Assembly (NCBI RefSeq): GCF_032268605.1
Contig: NZ_CP130318.1
Location: forward strand, 749,501 to 813,500
Length of the DNA: 64,000 bases
Direction of reading: 5' to 3'
Source of the DNA: Paenibacillus aurantius
Lineage (GTDB): Bacteria; Bacillota; Bacilli; Paenibacillales; NBRC-103111
The translations under genes were made by a program, and so were the position numbers. Shown here in pieces: positions 1 to 6,534 of this stretch (positions are counted from its first letter, which is position 1; every line of letters begins with the position of its first letter). The notes beneath the pieces are model-generated. The model had not been told where the DNA came from, did no database searches, and saw only the letters and a list, made by a program, of their open reading frames with translations.

Positions 1-19
1 TGGGCATAATTAGTGTATG

Positions 20-34
20 ATACATATGTTGTAT
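20..34. promoter_or_regulatory. possible MarR operator palindrome
   Basis: A short inverted repeat, ATACA-TATGT-TGTAT, lies about 25 bases before the marR-like start. MarR dimers commonly bind such near-perfect palindromes over their own promoters, so autoregulation is a reasonable inference. The promoter itself is cut off by the window edge. Confidence 0.3.
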
Positions 35-59
35 AGATCACGTTTAAGGGGTGGTTGTT

Positions 60-512
60 ATGAAAGATGAATATTACTTTGAGCTTAGATCAAGCGTACA
101 AAACTTTGTAAAGTTATTTGGACTACTCGAAACCAACGCTACCCCCTGTGGCTACCCTCTTTCTGTATCCCAGGTTTACGCATTACAAGAATTAGAATCT
201 AACCAACTGTCCATTACAGAACTGGCCTCAAAACTAGAGCTGGAAAGAAGTTCGGTAAGCAGGCTCGTTGATGATCTAGTTAAGGGGGGATTTGTAAATC
301 GTGACATAAATGCAGCTAATCGTAGAGAAGTAATTTTGTATTTATCTGAAAAAGGAAATAAGTCCATTCAACAAGTCAGGCAGCGGTCGGTAGATTTTTT
401 TCGTAGCCTAGTGGAGGAATTTTCGGATGAAGATAAGGAACTTATTCTCGGAGGATTTAATAAGCTTACACTCGCCTTATCTCGTTATAGGAGGAATCAA
501 AATGATAAGTAA
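60..512 (+). CDS. MarR family transcriptional regulator
   Basis: A 150-residue protein with the MarR winged-helix layout: a helical N-terminal dimerisation segment, then ITELASKLELERSSVSRLVD as helix-turn-helix, followed by the wing (VNRDINAANRREVILYLSEKG). It probably acts as a cytoplasmic dimeric repressor released by a small ligand. An in-frame GTG lies at 51, but AAGGGG at 46-51 is correctly spaced for the ATG at 60, so I use that start. Its end overlaps the next gene, a small membrane protein that is followed by a methyltransferase. The three look co-transcribed, so the regulator may control them. The ligand cannot be read from sequence. Confidence 0.88.
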   Translation: MKDEYYFELRSSVQNFVKLFGLLETNATPCGYPLSVSQVYALQELESNQLSITELASKLELERSSVSRLVDDLVKGGFVNRDINAANRREVILYLSEKGNKSIQQVRQRSVDFFRSLVEEFSDEDKELILGGFNKLTLALSRYRRNQNDK

Positions 513-816
513 AAGGGGACAAACGCTAACCAATCTATCGTCTTTCGTTCTTGCATTTTTAGCATCTTCTCATCATTGGTTACACATGGGCATACTGGCT
601 CTATTAGGTGGATCAACTAATATGATGGCTACAATGTCAACTGTCTTTTGGATAAGAAGAACTATGATCATTTTGACCTTAATAATGGTTGTTATTTCGA
701 TTTACCGTTTGTTCAAACACAAGTGCAAGGAGCCTTGGACAATAGCATTTTCAATTATTTCAACAGTTGTATCATTGGGGTTTATCTTTTACACATTAAA
801 CCAATTCGGTTGGTAA
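502..816 (+). CDS. small membrane protein, MarR operon
   Basis: About 104 residues with three probable membrane spans: a weak one near residues 12-32 (SSFVLAFLASSHHWLHMGIL), one near 52-68 (TMIILTLIMVVISIYRL) and one near 80-98 (IAFSIISTVVSLGFIFYTL). The ATG at 502 overlaps the marR-like stop and is preceded by AGGAGG at 489-494, so translational coupling is likely. A longer upstream frame exists but lies inside the marR-like gene and has no ribosome site. I do not recognise the family. Its place between a MarR regulator and a methyltransferase suggests a resistance or stress locus, which is inference only. Confidence 0.7.
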   Translation: MISKRGQTLTNLSSFVLAFLASSHHWLHMGILALLGGSTNMMATMSTVFWIRRTMIILTLIMVVISIYRLFKHKCKEPWTIAFSIISTVVSLGFIFYTLNQFGW

Positions 817-830
817 AAAGGTGGGTTATT

Positions 831-1418
831 ATGGAATTTCAAAAAGATCTGTCTCATCTAGGATGGGAAGAGGTGAGAAATCGCCAGCTACAACGAATGT
901 CGTTAGTCTCCGAATGGGCTTCAATTGCCGGTATCAAAGAAGGCAGTACCTTACTTGATATCGGACCTGGCCCCGGAGCCTTTTTGAATGAATACGCCAG
1001 TTTGGTCGGAACAAACGGTAAAGTCATAGCTCTTGAAAAATCAAAAGAAGCTATTGATTATTTTTTAAAGACCTCAAACCAGCCTAATGTTATAACTGTA
1101 TGCTGGAATGCAGAGCAACCCTACAATACTGAAATTCATGATATTGATGTGATTACACTTACCGATGTGCTTCACCATGCAGAGTCAATTCTTGACATCC
1201 TCAAGAATGTACGCACTCTTTCCAATGTAAAAACGCGCATATTAATTTCTAAATTTGACCCTGAAACTCAAGGCGCGTTCGGCCCTCCATTAACTAGCAG
1301 AATCCCAATAAGTCAACTCAAATCTGCTATCCTAAGTATCGGATTTGAAGTATGTAGGGAAGGGAAACAAGATTTTGAGCATTATTACTTGCTTTTAAAA
1401 ACAGAGCCATCAACCTAA
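831..1418 (+). CDS. class I SAM-dependent methyltransferase
   Basis: A 195-residue protein with the Rossmann methyltransferase pattern: motif I LLDIGPGPGAFL near residues 41-52, an acidic end of strand 2 (VIALEKS), and a motif IV-like stretch ITLTDVLHHAES. It resembles the Methyltransf_11/25 group used on small molecules; the substrate is unknown. The frame extends upstream to 648, but that part overlaps the membrane-protein gene. The ATG at 831, 14 bases after the previous stop and preceded by AAAAGGTGG, is the likely start. It is the third gene of the MarR-led operon and is followed by an AT-rich hairpin terminator. Confidence 0.85.
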   Translation: MEFQKDLSHLGWEEVRNRQLQRMSLVSEWASIAGIKEGSTLLDIGPGPGAFLNEYASLVGTNGKVIALEKSKEAIDYFLKTSNQPNVITVCWNAEQPYNTEIHDIDVITLTDVLHHAESILDILKNVRTLSNVKTRILISKFDPETQGAFGPPLTSRIPISQLKSAILSIGFEVCREGKQDFEHYYLLLKTEPST

Positions 1419-1443
1419 TAGCTCTGCCCCTGCTAAAATGTCC

Positions 1444-1471
1444 ATGAAAATCAAGGGCTTTTTCATTTTTT
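1444..1471 (+). terminator. hairpin terminator after methyltransferase
   Basis: ATGAAAA pairs with TTTTCAT around a nine-base loop and is followed by a T-run. The stem is AT-rich, so it may be weak. Confidence 0.5.
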
Positions 1472-1528
1472 GTAAGTTTGCTAAAATTGGATGGAAAATT
1501 TATGGGTTACGTGACAGGGGGGATGAAA

Positions 1529-1993
1529 ATGAGAGCAGGTCAGAGGACGGCGCCCGTTTCTAGATCTTTAGGCTATTTGCTTATTATGCTGGGCATAGCC
1601 GTCTTTTTAATGAAGGTTTTCTCAAGTGATAGTAACGAGCCTGCCTTGTTTTACATCGGGGGTTCTGATGAATCGGTCCGTAAGGAGCCATCCGAGAAAA
1701 GCGTGCTGGGCTTTTCCGTTTCGTTTGACAACCCGACGAACCATTCTTTTACGATTGACCAAGTGGTGCCCCTGCTGAATGAGAGAGGGAAGCGGATCGT
1801 CTTGGGCGAGGTGGAGAGTATTCAGCAAGAGAAAAGATTACAAGCAGGCAAGAAAGTGGAATACAGCGGGGAAATCGATATCCGGACCAGTGACCTGACG
1901 GAAGAAGAGATTCATGATATGCTCCCCCTCCTAGAGGGCTACCGAATCATTCTGAACCAGGGAGAGGAAATCATTCTGCGGACCAAGCATTGA
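1529..1993 (+). CDS. membrane-anchored protein of unknown function
   Basis: About 154 residues. One N-terminal membrane segment (LGYLLIMLGIAVFLMKVF, near residues 14-31) is followed by an extracytoplasmic domain rich in beta-type sequence, including SVSFDNPTNHSFTIDQVVPL, which resembles Ig-like or FxLYD-type folds. GACAGGGGGG at 1513-1522 precedes the ATG at 1529 with normal spacing; longer in-frame starts at 1478 (TTG) and 1502 (ATG) lack a site. It stands alone between the MarR operon and a convergent gene. No family could be assigned. Confidence 0.7.
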   Translation: MRAGQRTAPVSRSLGYLLIMLGIAVFLMKVFSSDSNEPALFYIGGSDESVRKEPSEKSVLGFSVSFDNPTNHSFTIDQVVPLLNERGKRIVLGEVESIQQEKRLQAGKKVEYSGEIDIRTSDLTEEEIHDMLPLLEGYRIILNQGEEIILRTKH

Positions 1994-2064
1994 AGAACTC
2001 CGCCAATCCGCCCCATGTGGTGAGTCTGTCAGGGCGGGAAGAGCAGCCACCTAAGCCCAGCCCC

Positions 2065-2111
2065 AAAAAAAGGGTATCCCTGAGCCGCTTTCATGGCTTT
2101 CGGGACACCCT
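2065..2111 (-). terminator. terminator for the minus-strand PPOX-like gene
   Basis: AGGGTGTCCC pairs with GGGATACCCT on the minus strand, extended by a GGCTC-type inner stem, and is followed by seven T. It sits just past the stop of the minus-strand stress-protein gene. Confidence 0.85.
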
Positions 2112-2158
2112 CTTGAGGAGCTTTTTGTTATAGCGCTAACCATCCGCTTCCACGCTGC

Positions 2159-2572
2159 CTAAGCCTCCCACACCTGCACGTTCATGTCCTTCGCGAATGC
2201 AATGCGGGACGGCTTCACCTCGAGAATGACATAGTCCGGATCGTCCGGTCCTTCGAACCACGGCTTCAGCCAATCGTTCCACACCTTATGGCGCAGGGAG
2301 TCATCCTTCGTAACGGTCGCGGTAGCCTCGATCTGCAGGAACTCGTCCGGCTTGTCGTCCTTCAGCTCCGTAAGAATATGCACGTGAGGGTTGTCGTCGA
2401 GCTCCTCCACCTTGTGGGACTTGCGGTTGGTGGCCAGGTAGATCGTCAGCCCGTCATGATAAACGGTCATATACCGGACATGAGGCTTGCCGCCTTCCAC
2501 CGTCGCGAACGAACAGAAGCGGGTGTTGTCGAGCATGCTTGAAATATGCTTTTCCAATTGGTTTCTCTCCAT
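2159..2572 (-). CDS. pyridoxamine 5'-phosphate oxidase-related general stress protein
   Basis: A 137-residue protein of the split-barrel FMN-binding family (PNPOx-like, general stress protein 26 type). Characteristic stretches are FCSFATVEGGKPHVRYMTVY, LTIYLATNRKSHKVEELDDN and the closing VILEVKPSRIAFAKD. The family binds flavin as a dimer. Members of this size are stress-induced and of uncertain substrate rather than true PdxH. It is monocistronic and convergent with the gene to its left. The GGGAGCTTGACCC stretch upstream gives an adequate ribosome site for the ATG at 2572. Confidence 0.88.
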   Translation of the reverse strand: MERNQLEKHISSMLDNTRFCSFATVEGGKPHVRYMTVYHDGLTIYLATNRKSHKVEELDDNPHVHILTELKDDKPDEFLQIEATATVTKDDSLRHKVWNDWLKPWFEGPDDPDYVILEVKPSRIAFAKDMNVQVWEA

Positions 2573-2784
2573 GGGTCAAGCTCCCTTCTATAATATACTC
2601 ATAGGTTAATTACCCGGAACGCCTTTTGACGAACCGCCGCCCGGTTAACAAAATGCCCCAGATCCGACCGAAAAGAACCTTACCTTTTCCACCCCTGCGA
2701 GCCTTACCCAGCCGGAAAACCGCAGGCATAGTTCGTCCCCCCGGTATGATATACTAAAAGTATAACCAGAAAGGTGGGAAACCC

Positions 2785-3447
2785 ATGAACCTGCAGCAAA
2801 GCGAGAAAGCGGCCGATTGGGAAAGGGAGTACAACTCCTCGTTTCATAAGCTGCTCCGCATGTTTACGCTTTCGATCCTGATCTCGTTTCTTGGTACGCT
2901 GGCAGGCACCCAGGTGCCTCCCGCGCTGATCCTGCCGCTCATCGTCGTGGAGTTCATCATGCTGATCTCCGCCATGTTCATCCGGCGCCGGAAGAAGTCC
3001 ATCGGCTACCTGTTTACGTACGCCTTCTGTTTCATCAGCGGAATCACGCTTTATCCGACGATCGCCTACTACGCCTCCACCGGTGGAGCGGGGATCGTGA
3101 CCTCGGCGTTCGTGGTGACGACGGTTGTTTTTGCCGGCTTGACCCTGTATGCCTACTTGAGTAAGAGGGACTTCACCTTCCTCGGGGGCTTTCTCATGAT
3201 CGGGCTCTTGACCTTGGTGGGCTTCAGCCTGGTGGGGATGTTCACCGGTGGTTTCGGGGGCACGCTCGGCCTGACGCTCGCCTTCTTCGGAGTCGTCATT
3301 TTCTCCGGCTACATCCTGTACGACATCTCGCAGTACAAGCACGGGCTGACGGAAGAGATGATCCCGCTTGCCGTGCTCAACCTGTATTTGGATTTCATCA
3401 ACCTGTTTTTGTCGCTGCTGCGTCTGTTCGGGCTTTCCCGGGACTAG
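2785..3447 (+). CDS. Bax inhibitor-1/YccA-like membrane protein
   Basis: A 220-residue integral membrane protein with about seven hydrophobic helices. Family hallmarks are the late GYILYDISQYKHG, carrying the conserved Asp of the sixth-seventh helix region, and the terminal LNLYLDFINLFLSLLRLFG. Bacterial BI-1 proteins such as YetJ form pH-sensitive calcium leak channels through paired aspartates. That activity is family knowledge and is not shown here. It is a single gene with AGAAAGGTGGG before its ATG and a strong terminator behind it. Confidence 0.93.
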   Translation: MNLQQSEKAADWEREYNSSFHKLLRMFTLSILISFLGTLAGTQVPPALILPLIVVEFIMLISAMFIRRRKKSIGYLFTYAFCFISGITLYPTIAYYASTGGAGIVTSAFVVTTVVFAGLTLYAYLSKRDFTFLGGFLMIGLLTLVGFSLVGMFTGGFGGTLGLTLAFFGVVIFSGYILYDISQYKHGLTEEMIPLAVLNLYLDFINLFLSLLRLFGLSRD

Positions 3448-3469
3448 GAAGGCAGGAGACCCATAGAGA

Positions 3470-3498
3470 AGCTGTCCGCTTTGGCGGATGGCTTTTTT
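3470..3498 (+). terminator. intrinsic terminator after BI-1-like gene
   Basis: AGCTGTCCGC pairs with GCGGATGGCT around a TTTG-type loop, followed by TTTTTT. Confidence 0.85.
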
Positions 3499-3535
3499 GC
3501 TGTGGGAGAGGCCAATGGGGATGGAAAATAATTCT

Positions 3536-3595
3536 TTGACAGATGTGGTACTACGTGTTACTATATAGCAGTAGTAAGTGATACTGAATATCAGT
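3536..3595 (+). promoter_or_regulatory. promoter and PadR-type operator of the ABC operon
   Basis: TTGACA at 3536-3541 and TACTAT at 3559-3564 are separated by 17 bases and match a vegetative promoter. Two inverted repeats overlap or follow the -10 box: TTACTA (3558-3563) with TAGTAA (3572-3577), and ACTGA-ATA-TCAGT (3583-3595). These are good candidates for binding by the PadR protein encoded immediately downstream. Binding is inferred. Confidence 0.65.
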
Positions 3596-3615
3596 CATAC
3601 AGAATAGAGGTGGTT

Positions 3616-3945
3616 GTGCTGGAAGACCTGACGGAATTGCTCAAAGGCGTGCTGGAGGGCTGTGTCCTTGAAATTATTAACCGCAATGAAACCTACGGCT
3701 ACGAAATCACGCGGCGGCTGAACGCCCTCGGCTTCACCGATGTGGTGGAGGGAACGGTGTACACCATCTTGATCCGGCTTGAAAAAAACAAGCTGGTGGA
3801 GGTCACGAAGAGACCCTCCGACATGGGACCGCCGCGGAAGTTTTTCGCGATTAACGACGCCGGGCGTGAGGAGCTGCAGAAGTTCTGGAGAAAATGGGAG
3901 TTCGTATCCTCCAAAATTAACGAGCTAAAGGAGACCGAATCATGA
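3616..3945 (+). CDS. PadR family transcriptional regulator
   Basis: About 109 residues, a short PadR-s1 type repressor. The winged helix is clear: LLKGVLEGCVLEIINRNETY, then YGYEITRRLNALGF, then VVEGTVYTILIRLEKNKLVE, the family's 'GTxYxxLxRLE' signature. A GTG at 3610 overlaps the AGAGGTGG site, so the GTG at 3616 is more likely, though spacing is tight. It overlaps the next gene by four bases and heads a five-gene operon ending in an ABC exporter, the usual arrangement for PadR-controlled efflux. The C-terminal dimerisation helix is short. Confidence 0.9.
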   Translation: MLEDLTELLKGVLEGCVLEIINRNETYGYEITRRLNALGFTDVVEGTVYTILIRLEKNKLVEVTKRPSDMGPPRKFFAINDAGREELQKFWRKWEFVSSKINELKETES

Positions 3946-4289
3946 ATTTTTGGGAAAGAATCACCGGGAGCGACATGACCAAAGAATTTAAGACGTTTGA
4001 ATCACGAGTCAAAAAGCTGCCGGCCGAATATCAGGCCGCATGGGAGGAAATTAACGTCAATCTTTGGGCGCACGCCGATTTTACCGGCCGCAACCTCATA
4101 CCCATTCTTGACGGTGTGCTTGGCCTGCTCGAAGAATCGGCGGCGGACGGTCAACGTGTCCAAGAGGTTCTGGGGGACGATATCAAAGGCTTCTGTTCCG
4201 CGCTGGCCGGCGAAGAAGGCGCCAAGTCTGTCCGCGACAAGTGGCGCGAGCAGCTCAATACTACGATCGCGAAAAAGTTAGGTAAATAG
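3942..4289 (+). CDS. DUF1048 domain-containing protein, first copy
   Basis: A 115-residue, mostly helical and charged protein matching the DUF1048 pattern (FESRVKKLPAEYQAAWEEIN, then ILDGVLGLLEESAADGQRVQ, then GDDIKGFCSALAGE). DUF1048 proteins are typically found between padR-like genes and ABC-2 exporters; their biochemical role is unknown. It starts inside the end of padR (ATGA overlap, AAAGGAGACC site) and is followed 13 bases later by a paralogue, so both are made with the transporter. Confidence 0.88.
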   Translation: MNFWERITGSDMTKEFKTFESRVKKLPAEYQAAWEEINVNLWAHADFTGRNLIPILDGVLGLLEESAADGQRVQEVLGDDIKGFCSALAGEEGAKSVRDKWREQLNTTIAKKLGK

Positions 4290-4302
4290 GAGGAGGATTA
4301 CT

Positions 4303-4653
4303 ATGAACATCCGCGATATCATCGAAGGCAAAAGAGAATGGCGGGCACACGTGGCGCGTGTCAAAGCGCTTCCGCAGGATTATCAGATTGTCTACAAAGA
4401 GATTCAAAAATATCTCTTTAAGGTGGGCCCTGTAGAGCTGAACGAAGGAACGGGGCTGCTTTCGGGGATTGTCGATCTTTTTGAAGAAGGTGCGGCCTCG
4501 GGAAAGGGCGTGCTCGAAGTGACGGGCCGTGACGTAGCGGCATTCGCTGACGAGCTGATCAAAGATTCCAAAACGCACACGGACAACTGGCAGGAATCGG
4601 TTGGCAAAGAAACCCGCAAGGCCATCAAAAAAGTCACGGATAACCAAAAGTAG
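4303..4653 (+). CDS. DUF1048 domain-containing protein, second copy
   Basis: A 116-residue paralogue of the preceding gene. The shared framework is VKALPQDYQIVYKEIQKYLF, then SGIVDLFEEGAASGKGVLEV, then GRDVAAFADELIKD. Amino-acid identity between the copies is moderate, so the duplication is not recent. AGGAGGAGG at 4289-4297 lies before the ATG. The repeated DUF1048 pair suggests a hetero-oligomer acting with the PadR protein or the transporter, which is inference. Confidence 0.88.
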   Translation: MNIRDIIEGKREWRAHVARVKALPQDYQIVYKEIQKYLFKVGPVELNEGTGLLSGIVDLFEEGAASGKGVLEVTGRDVAAFADELIKDSKTHTDNWQESVGKETRKAIKKVTDNQK

Positions 4654-4668
4654 GAGGGGAACAACGGG

Positions 4669-5427
4669 ATGGAAAAAGCCATTATGGTGAAAGGTCTGCA
4701 AAAGTCCTACAAACAGCATCATGTTCTGAAGGGCGTGGATTTCGAGGTGAGCAAGGGCAGCATTTTCGCCCTGCTCGGCTCCAACGGCGCGGGCAAGACG
4801 ACGGTTGTCAAAATCCTCAGCACTCTCCTTAAGCCGGACAGCGGAACCGTTACCGTAAACGGATTTGACGTCGCGTCAAAGCCCGGCCAGGTGCGGCAGT
4901 CGATCAGCCTGACCGGGCAGTTTGCGGCGGTAGACGAGATCTTGACCGGGCGGGAAAATCTCATCATGATCGCCAGGCTGCGCCACCTCGCCAATCCGCG
5001 TCAAGTGGCGGACGATTTGCTGAAACGTTTCGGCTTGACGGACGCGGCCGACCGCAAGCCATCCACTTATTCGGGTGGGATGCGCCGCAGGCTCGACATC
5101 GCCTTGAGCCTGGTGGGAAGCCCGCCGGTCCTATTCCTCGATGAGCCCACCACCGGGCTTGACCCCGAGGCACGGATCGAAGTCTGGAAGATCGTAAAGG
5201 AGCTGGCCGACGGCGGGACGACGGTATTCCTGACCACGCAGTATTTGGAGGAAGCCGAGCAGCTTGCCGGTCAGATAGCCATTCTGCACGAGGGCCGGAT
5301 TATTGCGAGCGGCACGCTCGCCGAGTTGAAGCAGCTGTTCCCGAAAGCACAGGTGGAGTACGTGGAGAAGCAGCCGACCTTGGAGGAAATCTTCCTTGCC
5401 ATCATCGGTCATAAGGAGGCCATGTAA
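4669..5427 (+). CDS. ABC transporter ATP-binding protein, DrrA type
   Basis: A 252-residue ABC-2 exporter ATPase. Walker A is GSNGAGKTT (near 38-46), the signature is YSGGMRRRL (near 135-143), Walker B is VLFLDEPTTGLDPEA, and the switch histidine is replaced in LTTQYLEEAEQLA, where a Gln-Tyr pair is typical of the DrrA/CcmA group. It probably powers efflux of a lipophilic compound or antibiotic. It has a strong GGAGGGG site, and the next gene begins directly after its stop. Its length is shorter than classical DrrA because the C-terminal regulatory extension is abbreviated. Confidence 0.95.
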   Translation: MEKAIMVKGLQKSYKQHHVLKGVDFEVSKGSIFALLGSNGAGKTTVVKILSTLLKPDSGTVTVNGFDVASKPGQVRQSISLTGQFAAVDEILTGRENLIMIARLRHLANPRQVADDLLKRFGLTDAADRKPSTYSGGMRRRLDIALSLVGSPPVLFLDEPTTGLDPEARIEVWKIVKELADGGTTVFLTTQYLEEAEQLAGQIAILHEGRIIASGTLAELKQLFPKAQVEYVEKQPTLEEIFLAIIGHKEAM

Positions 5428-6198
5428 ATGGAGACGTCAAAAAATCATTTCTTCGGCGACATGAGCGTTATGCTTGGACGCTCCATGCGCCATATTTTCC
5501 GCAGCCTGGATACCATCCTTACGGTCTGCATCACTCCGATTGCCATGATGCTGCTATTCGTTTATGTGTTCGGCGGCGCCATCCAGACCGGCACGGATAA
5601 CTATGTGAACTACCTGCTTCCCGGCATTCTGCTTATGGCTATTGCGAGCGGGGTGGCCTACGTGGCTTACCGCCTGTTTATGGATAAGCAGAAGGGCATC
5701 ATGGAGCGATTCCACTCCATGCCGATTGCGCGTTCCGCCGTCCTGTGGGGGCATGTGCTGACCTCGGTGGTTTCCAACGTCATGACCATTGTCATCATCG
5801 TTCTCGTCGCGCTTCTTATGGGCTTTCGTTCGTCGGCCGGGGTCCTGTCTTGGCTTGCCGCAGCCGGTATCCTCGTGCTGTTTACACTGGCGTTGACTTG
5901 GATCGCGGCCATTGCCGGACTGTCCGCCAAAACGATCGAAGGGGCAAGCGCCTTTTCCTATCCGTTAATCTTCCTGCCCTTCATCTCCTCCGCCTTTGTG
6001 CCGACCGAGACCATGCCGTCCGTCGTACGCGCCTTTGCCGAGAACCAGCCGGTGACGTCGATAGTCGAGACCCTCCGGGCCCTGCTGTCCGGTCAGCCGG
6101 CAGGCCATGAGATCTGGATCGCTCTAGCATGGTGCTTGGGCATCATGATCGTCGCCTATCTGTTCGCGATGCGCGCTTACAACCGGAAAGCAGCTTAA
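5428..6198 (+). CDS. ABC-2 type transporter permease
   Basis: A 256-residue permease with six hydrophobic segments and the ABC-2 family motif region GIMERFHSMPIARSAVLWGH plus the late FLPFISSAFVPTETMP loop, as in DrrB-like exporters. It starts at the base after the stop of the ATPase gene, with AAGGAGG inside the end of that gene, so expression is coupled. With the ATPase it should form a homodimeric-permease exporter in the cytoplasmic membrane. It is the last gene of the padR-led operon and is followed by a clear terminator. The substrate is unknown. Confidence 0.94.
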   Translation: METSKNHFFGDMSVMLGRSMRHIFRSLDTILTVCITPIAMMLLFVYVFGGAIQTGTDNYVNYLLPGILLMAIASGVAYVAYRLFMDKQKGIMERFHSMPIARSAVLWGHVLTSVVSNVMTIVIIVLVALLMGFRSSAGVLSWLAAAGILVLFTLALTWIAAIAGLSAKTIEGASAFSYPLIFLPFISSAFVPTETMPSVVRAFAENQPVTSIVETLRALLSGQPAGHEIWIALAWCLGIMIVAYLFAMRAYNRKAA

Positions 6199-6222
6199 TG
6201 ATTTGCTAAAGCGGTACCTTGG

Positions 6223-6252
6223 CCAACTGTCCGCAGTTGGTCTTTTTCTTTT
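6223..6252 (+). terminator. terminator of the padR-ABC operon
   Basis: CCAACTG pairs with CAGTTGG around TCCG, followed by TCTTTTTCTTTTT. Confidence 0.9.
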
Positions 6253-6525
6253 TCCCGGATAAAAGGTAGGACAAAAGTCTTGTAAAATAATTGGTAAAAA
6301 AACTGCTCCGGCATATTGTCGAAAGGCGATGTTCGTTATAAAATCATAATGTCGTTCTTCATTAAGAACAACAGATGGGCAGGCAGGCGAACGATTCATC
6401 CTCATTCCCCTGATTCAGCGCCAGGAAAAGACAGGAGGTGGCCGCCACGAAACGCAGGGGTTAAATAGTCTAGGGTTGCATAAGGTTAAGCGGTTTATCT
6501 AACAAACTGCCATAAGGCAGGGAGG
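6253..6525 (+). other. long leader of the giant secreted-protein gene
   Basis: About 270 bases without a gene. The first part is AT-rich and probably contains the promoter. The part from about 6430 (GGAGGTGGCCGCC onward) to the ribosome site at 6516-6525 is G-rich and could fold, ending in a GCC-type hairpin next to GGCAGGGAGG. I could not match it to a known riboswitch; c-di-GMP, SAM and c-di-AMP core motifs are not evident. Confidence 0.3.
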
Positions 6526-6534
6526 ATGGAAGAG

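Noticed and set aside
6430-6525. Possible c-di-GMP or other riboswitch before the giant gene
   Set aside because: Conserved core motifs of known classes were not found by eye; only a generic leader is reported.
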